NCBI GenBank assembly: GCA_022264855.1
Contig: JABYQU010000042.1
Location: forward strand, 287,437-351,436
Origin: Lenzites betulinus
Lineage: Eukaryota > Basidiomycota > Agaricomycetes > Polyporales > Polyporaceae
Direction: 5' to 3'
Length of the DNA stretch: 64,000 nt
Part shown: positions 58,430 to 64,000 of the stretch, piece after piece
Layout: each line of letters opens with the position of its first letter
Numbering within the stretch: position 1 is the first letter of the stretch
Translations under genes and position numbers: made by a program
Notes under the pieces: model-generated
Seen by the model: the letters and a program-made list of their open reading frames with translations, nothing else
Told to the model about the DNA's origin: nothing
Database searches by the model: none

Positions 58430-59064
58430 TGATGCGACCTGCAGCCCGCTGAGGCCGGAACGGTACAGCTAGGCACGGGCGTAGCAGGCTGAGGCGCAGC
58501 CGTCGCAAGCCCATCGCAAGCCGTCGCACGCCCGGCTGAGTCGCGGGCGCCTGAGGGCCGTAGTCGCGGCAGGAGGAGTCTGGCCGTGCGACCGGCTGAT
58601 CTCGGACTTTAGGAGAGCGACCCGGCATCGTCCATGTATATATTCCGTGCTCCGTAGTTTTCAGAACCCAAGCAATCCCCACCCCTCAGATCTCATAGAA
58701 TGGCCCTGGTACCGACTGCGACTGCGACTGCGACCGCGAACTGCGAACTGCGACCGCGAGCTGCGACGTGAACTTGCGATTGCGATTGCGGCTTCCTATG
58801 ACCATCGCGACTGCCCGTCCACGCCTCCTTACCAGTTTGCTGGCACTGCGACCGGTTGTGATAGAACCAGCGAACCGCGTACCCCTTTCCCTCCGCGCTA
58901 GCAGGACGACCGCGGCCTGCAACACTTCGTGGAAGCCCAGTGAAGGGAAACCGGCCCTTACTCGCAGGCATTATCCTTCCCTCCCCGCACTACGTCCGGC
59001 CTCGCCCCCCTAGGCTCTCGGCCGCGCCCTCTATCCTGCTGTTATAGCAGGTTTCAGTGCATCA
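58430..59064. repeat. Probable solo LTR 2 (635 bp) inside copia
   Basis: Begins TGATGCG and ends GTGCATCA; GCGC is duplicated on both sides (58426-58429, 59065-59068). Excision rejoins the copia codons ATMGM-RPDIVFAIS in frame. End sequences resemble the insertion at 57613, as do internal GCGACTGCGAC repeats, so both belong to one family or a close pair. A TATATATTCC at about 58636 could be its TATA box. Confidence 0.7.
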
Positions 59065-59926
59065 GCGCCCCGACATCGTGTTCGCAATCTCAACTCTCGC
59101 ACAATTCTCGCAGAACCCTGGCTGGCCGCATTGGGAAGCAGTCAAGCGCGTGTTCAGGTACCTGCTCGGTATGAAGCGCCTTTCGCTCGTCTACGGTGGC
59201 ACGCACTGCGGCCTCAAAGGATTCGTCAATGCGGACTGCGCATCACAAGAGCACCGCCGCGCGATCACTGGTTACGTTTTTCTGGTGGACGGCGCGATCT
59301 CGTGGTCCTCAAAGAAGCAAGAACTGGTCACGCTCTCGACTGCGGAATCCGAGTATGTCGCAGCTACACGCCGCGAAGGAAGCCCTCTGGCTTCGCCACC
59401 TTATCAGCGAAGTCTTCCGCCCTCTCGCCGCACCTACTCCGCTCTATAGCAATAGCAAATCCGCAATTGCACTCACTGAGGACGGCTCATATCACGTGCG
59501 CACGAAGCACATCGACATACGGTACCATTTCATTCGCTACTCGATCGAGGCAGGCTCGATTTGTCTTATCTACTGCCCTACCGAAGACATGACTGCTGAT
59601 ACCCTTACCAAGGTGCTCCCCTCCGTCAAGGTCAAGCACTTCGCATCCGCGCTCGGCCTCGCCGCGGATTGAGGGGGAGTGTTGAACAATACGGGCCGCG
59701 CTTGGCAATCCGCGCGGGCCCTCACGCGTTGTGCTCGAGTGGCACGTCGCCAGTGTCGCACGCTGTGAGGTCGCGACCTCTTTGTATACCCCGCGCGCAC
59801 GTCACGCGCACCGCGCGGACATCACGCTTGGCTCGCGACTGGACAAGAATGTTCCTAGCTACGTTGTACTGATTGTATATGGACTCTTTTGTTTACGATA
59901 CATACTTATACCGGTGTCGCATCGTA

Positions 59927-59965
59927 GGCTCACCTCAGTCCGCTTATATGAGACTGAGGTGAGCC
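59927..59965. repeat. 14-bp perfect hairpin
   Basis: GGCTCACCTCAGTC at 59927-59940 pairs with GACTGAGGTGAGCC at 59952-59965 around an 11-nt loop. A related stem CACCTCAGTC/GACTGAGGTG lies at 60102-60132. Confidence 0.85.
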
Positions 59966-60015
59966 ACTTACTTATATGATTCTTACTGATTACTTATGCG
60001 CCTTGTTATCACTTA

Positions 60016-60132
60016 GTTACATTGCTCATAGGTATACTTCAATATATGTATTAGTCCACTTATACGAGACTGAGTTACATTGCTCATAAATTGTAATAGC
60101 TCACCTCAGTCATGGTGGTGAAGACTGAGGTG
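60016..60132. repeat. Direct repeats and second hairpin
   Basis: GTTACATTGCTCATA occurs at 60016-60030 and 60074-60088. The segment 60051-60074 is nearly identical to 59936-59959. The second hairpin has 10-bp perfect arms at 60102-60111 and 60123-60132. Confidence 0.75.
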
Positions 60133-60655
60133 TGAGAAGTGGAAGGGGATCAAGGAAAAGGATGGCGCGCAGTCACGTGTCTTGGCGTGCCACTATCCCT
60201 TACTGTCACAACGGGCGCGCATACACGATGGGCATGTGAGTATCGCCGCGCTCATCATGCCCATCATAACAAATGAAACCTACAGTATGCGAATGAGTGC
60301 CAAGACCGTACAAGTAAGCTACAAGTGCCCAGGTTCTACAGTAAGTGTCCTTGGTATGTAAAGTGTCCGTTACTAACTAAGAATGGCCATGGCGTGTAAT
60401 GTAGTCATTACACTCAATAACCTTTGCTCTGATCCCTGTGGATATATCCAAGATGTATCCCTGTCCAGTGAAATATACCCTCACACTGAACCCCCTTCCA
60501 GTGCAGATGTATCCTCTACACCGAAGCTACTCTTGGAGCCACCAGGACAATAGAGAAGGTAGCGCGCACCATGCAGACCTGGGCGCGCAGATACCAGTGT
60601 GCCAACCTGGGAGTCGCAACTGCTCATTGACGGGGACAACCCATCACTGTGTTCC

Positions 60656-63373
60656 ACGTAGGGGTACCGCCTGGTGCGCATTTCAAATGCGAATCAGACG
60701 CCACCATTCGCGCCTGATTTCGCTGGCATTTCTGGTGTTTCCCGACTGTGCTGCCGCCTGGTAGGGAGCCCAACTAAATCTCTGCCGTTTTTCACGTATG
60801 TGGTACCGCCTGGTGCGCATTTCAAATGCGAATCAGACGCCACCATTCGCGCCTGATTTCGCTGCCCGTTCCCAGCTGAGAGCATTTCTGGTGTTTCCCG
60901 ACTGTGCTGCCGCCTGGTAGGGAGCCCAACTAAATCTCTGCCGTTTTTCACGTATGTGGTACCGCCTGGTGCGCATTTCAAATGCGAATCAGACGCCACC
61001 ATTCGCGCCTGATTTCGCTGCCCCGTTCCCAGCTGAGAGCATTTCTGGTGTTTCCCGACTGTGCTGCCGCCTGGTAGGGAGCCCAACTAAATCTCTGCCG
61101 TTTTTCACGTATGTGGTACCGCCTGGTGCGCATTTCAAATGCGAATCAGACGCCACCATTCGCGCCTGATTTCGCTGCCCCGTTCCCAGCTGAGAGCATT
61201 TCTGGTGTTTCCCGACTGTGCTGCCGCCTGGTAGGGAGCCCAACTAAATCTCTGCCGTTTTTCACGTATGTGGTACCGCCTGGTGCGCATTTCAAATGCG
61301 AATCAGACGCCACCATTCGCGCCTGATTTCGCTGCCCCGTTCCCAGCTGAGAGCATTTCTGGTGTTTCCCGACTGTGCTGCCGCCTGGTAGGGAGCCCAA
61401 CTAAATCTCTGCCGTTTTTCACGTATGTGGTACCGCCTGGTGCGCATTTCAAATGCGAATCAGACGCCACCATTCGCGCCTGATTTCGCTGCCCCGTTCC
61501 CAGCTGAGAGCATTTCTGGTGTTTCCCGACTGTGCTGCCGCCTGGTAGGGAGCCCAACTAAATCTCTGCCGTTTTTCACGTATGTGGTACCGCCTGGTGC
61601 GCATTTCAAATGCGAATCAGACGCCACCATTCGCGCCTGATTTCGCTGCCCCGTTCCCAGCTGAGAGCATTTCTGGTGTTTCCCGACTGTGCTGCCGCCT
61701 GGTAGGGAGCCCAACTAAATCTCTGCCGTTTTTCACGTATGTGGTACCGCCTGGTGCGCATTTCAAATGCGAATCAGACGCCACCATTCGCGCCTGATTT
61801 CGCTGCCCCGTTCCCAGCTGAGAGCATTTCTGGTGTTTCCCGACTGTGCTGCCGCCTGGTAGGGAGCCCAACTAAATCTCTGCCGTTTTTCACGTATGTG
61901 GTACCGCCTGGTGCGCATTTCAAATGCGAATCAGACGCCACCATTCGCGCCTGATTTCGCTGCCCCGTTCCCAGCTGAGAGCATTTCTGGTGTTTCCCGA
62001 CTGTGCTGCCGCCTGGTAGGGAGCCCAACTAAATCTCTGCCGTTTTTCACGTATGTGGTACCGCCTGGTGCGCATTTCAAATGCGAATCAGATGCCACCA
62101 TTCGCGCCTGATTTCGCTGCCCCGTTCCCAGCTGAGAGCATTTCTGGTGTTTCCCGACTGTGCTGCCGCCTGGTAGGGAGCCCAACTAAATCTCTGCCGT
62201 TTTTCACGTATGTGGTACCGCCTGGTGCGCATTTCAAATGCGAATCAGACGCCACCATTCGCGCCTGATTTCGCTGCCCCGTTCCCAGCTGAGAGCATTT
62301 CTGGTGTTTCCCGACTGTGCTGCCGCCTGGTAGGGAGCCCAACTAAATCTCTGCCGTTTTTCACGTGGCGCCTGGTTTTCAAATGCGAATCAGACGCCAC
62401 CATTCGCGCCTGATTTCGCTGCCCCGTTCCCAGCTGAGAGCATTTCTGGTGTTTCCCGACTGTGCTGCCGCCTGGTAGGGAGCCCAACTAAATCTCTGCC
62501 GTTTTTCACGTATGTGGTACCGCCTGGTGCGCATTTCAAATGCGAATCAGACGCCACCATTCGCGCCTGATTTCGCTGCCCCGTTCCCAGCTGAGAGCAT
62601 TTCTGGTGTTTCCCGACTGTGCTGCCGCCTGGTAGGGAGCCCAACTAAATCTCTGCCGTTTTTCACGTATGTGGTACCGCCTGGTGCGCATTTCAAATGC
62701 GAATCAGACGCCACCATTCGCGCCTGATTTCGCTGCCCCGTTCCCAGCTGAGAGCATTTCTGGTGTTTCCCGCCTGTAGCTGGCTGGAACTAAATCTCTG
62801 CCGTTTTCACGTATGTGGTACCGCCTGGTGCGCATTTCAAATGCGAATCAGACGCCACCATTCGCGCCTGATTTCGCTGCCCCGTTCCCAGCTGAGAGCA
62901 TTTCTGGTGTTTCCCGACTGTGCTGCCGCCTGGTAGGGAGCCCAACTAAATCTCTGCCGTTTTTCACGTATGTGGTACCGCCTGGTGCGCATTTCAAATG
63001 CGAATCAGACGCCACCATTCGCGCCTGATTTCGCTGCCCCGTTCCCAGCTGAGAGCATTTCTGGTGTTTCCCGACTGTGCTGCCGCCTGGTAGGGAGCCC
63101 AACTAAATCTCTGCCGTTTTTCACGTATGTGGTACCGCCTGGTGCGCATTTCAAATGCGAATCAGACGCCACCATTCGCGCCTGATTTCGCTGCCCCGTT
63201 CCAGCTGAGAGCATTTCTGGTGTTTCCCGACTGTGCTGCCGCCTGGTAGGGAGCCCAACTAAATCTCTGCCGTTTTTCACGTATGTGGTACCGCCTGGTG
63301 CGCATTTCAAATGCGAATCAGACGCCACCATTCGCGCCTGATTTCGCTGCCCCGTTCCGCTGAGAGCATTTCT
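60656..63373 (-). repeat. 157-bp satellite array 2, about 17 copies, inverted
   Basis: The same 157-bp unit as at 49501-50422 but in reverse orientation. Most copies are identical. Variants: a 27-bp deletion in the first unit (about 60724), single-base deletions (about 60866 and 63200), a C-to-T change at 62093, a 12-bp loss at about 62365, and a rearranged piece at about 62770-62800. The outer (right) end falls at nearly the same unit phase as the outer (left) end of array 1. Confidence 0.97.
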
Positions 63374-63594
63374 AGAGCACGGCTGTTGGCTCCCAAAGAG
63401 GCAAGCAACACAGCCACATAGGCTGAACTGCGAGATGAGATTTGTTTTCATCCTGCTTCCAGTCCTCTCTCTCTCTACACTCATCAGCATTCTAAAGCTC
63501 GTAACCTATGCGCACATAATCTGCTGGGGCTCTGTTCATATCCTACCACTTGCTTCTAATTATCTCACGTTCTTTTCATCGGTTCGCCCAAACA

Positions 63595-63917
63595 ATGGCA
63601 CCACCCGCTGCTATCGGCCTCTGGACATCGCAGGAGGCCAAACGATGCGAGAACAAGAGGTGTAACCGACAACATCTTACAGATCAAGGTCCTTTGCGGT
63701 GGATGGCATCTAGTAGGCCTGGTGTTGATGGAAAATACTTGTGCGAAGATTGCGCAGTGTACTATAACACTAAAAGTATGAGCCGGGCTGGTACGTCTCA
63801 AATATTGAGTGTGTTATGGAAAGATGGACGATCTAATAGTAGCCACATAATGTAGCATCTCAAGTGATCCCATCAAAAGGCCGATCCATCAGGGTATTGC
63901 CGCAGGACAGCGAGGAG
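63595..63917 (+). CDS. Start of a gene with a GATA-like zinc motif (partial)
   Basis: Exons 63595-63790 and 63856-63917 are joined by a 65-bp GTACGT...GTAG intron; a further donor (GAG|GTACGC) shows that the gene continues past the window. It begins MAPPAAIGLWTSQEAKRC. The Cys pattern CENKRC ... PLRW ... YLCEDCAVYYNTKS resembles a GATA zinc finger (C-x2-C...LW/R...G..LCNACGLY), but the first pair is spaced C-x4-C. It could be a DNA-binding protein; the rest is unseen. It starts 222 bp after the satellite array. Confidence 0.6.
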
Positions 63918-64000
63918 GTACGCACTTGCTGTGCCATGCAGCCGTACTCATACTTATAAATTCTGAAGAGAGCTCGATACCTGTGGTGGCTGTCGGTCGT

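Larger units (their letters stand above)
55441..59672 (+). mobile_element. Degenerate Ty1/copia element, gag-pre-integrase to RNase H
   Basis: Plus-strand remnant with several frameshifts. In order: a GAG-pre-integrase stretch (MDMSRMKLRAQSSRGLTKG), integrase core (HTDRGGEYMSTEF and NGVSERANRTV), integrase end (GRTPYECFWNE), reverse transcriptase (ALYGLKQGGQKWYE, VIHVDDCLIVA), and RNase H (SKKQELVTLSTAESEYVAA, RTKHIDIRYHFIR). Two insertions (57613-58371 and 58430-59064) split the RT/RNase H region; when they are ignored the surrounding codons are continuous. Stop TGA at 59670-59672 is followed by the purine tract GGGGGAG and then TGTTGAACAATACGG, the expected start of a 3' LTR. The 5' part is lost. 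Confidence 0.88.
59673..60655. other. 3' LTR start of copia and flank with hairpins
   Basis: TGTTGAAC at 59680 probably starts the copia 3' LTR, whose right end could not be fixed. Further on are hairpins and direct repeats (59927-60135) and AT-rich sequence. No gene is supported between 59680 and the satellite. Confidence 0.5.

Noticed and set aside
57613..59064. MITE or intron interpretation of the two insertions in copia
   Set aside because: They do not begin GT or end AG, so they are not introns; TG...CA ends with 4-bp duplications fit solo LTRs better than MITEs, though the latter cannot be fully excluded.
49501..63373. CRISPR-like array
   Set aside because: The 157-bp units are contiguous with no unique spacers, and the host is a eukaryote.
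1..64000. tRNA or rRNA genes
   Set aside because: No cloverleaf with A/B boxes or rDNA-like block was recognised by eye; a tRNAscan run would settle it.

Overview
The window looks like nuclear DNA of an Agaricomycete (mushroom or polypore-type basidiomycete). The basis is the gene content: a GH45 endoglucanase, a DUF6532 gene, a Plavaka transposase, basidiomycete-like beta-tubulin, CCH1 and eIF3a. Gene structure agrees, with many short GT-AG introns (most 46-75 bp) that keep frame at every junction. All exon models were built by hand from splice signals and frame; none was checked by RNA or database search.

Layout. (1) 0-8 kb: three tandem, minus-strand members of an unrecognised gene family that share an intron position. 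One copy is broken by a 1671-bp TIR element whose empty site survives in a sister copy. An unrelated 206-aa gene with a TATA promoter sits among them. (2) 8-17 kb: a complete Plavaka (CACTA-like) transposase and a divergent DUF6532 gene, probably both inside one element bounded by a 17/19-bp inverted repeat at 8026 and 16754, followed by GC-rich minisatellites. (3) 17-23.6 kb: a disordered unknown protein, an FCP1-like phosphatase-domain protein and a secreted GH45 endoglucanase in 10 exons. (4) 23.7-34 kb, minus strand: a HyuA-only oxoprolinase relative, beta-tubulin, an epsin and an EamA/DMT-type transporter. (5) 34-45.4 kb, plus strand: CCH1 calcium channel (24 exons) and eIF3a (5 exons). 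(6) 46.7-49.4 kb: an intact 703-aa protein of unknown function. (7) 49.5-63.4 kb: a repeat nest. Two arrays of the same 157-bp satellite lie in opposite orientation at its edges. Between them are a Ty3/gypsy fragment (LTR plus intact Gag-protease ORF, no RT), a decayed Ty1/copia element, and two insertions inside the copia that look like solo LTRs. (8) After the nest a gene with a GATA-like zinc motif runs off the right end.

The housekeeping block (20-45 kb) carries no obvious transposons, whereas both flanks are repeat-rich. The most informative observations are the filled/empty-site pair at 1281-2951, the two-gene Plavaka unit, the inverted satellites around the retrotransposon nest, and the beta-tubulin with Gln198 and Tyr200.
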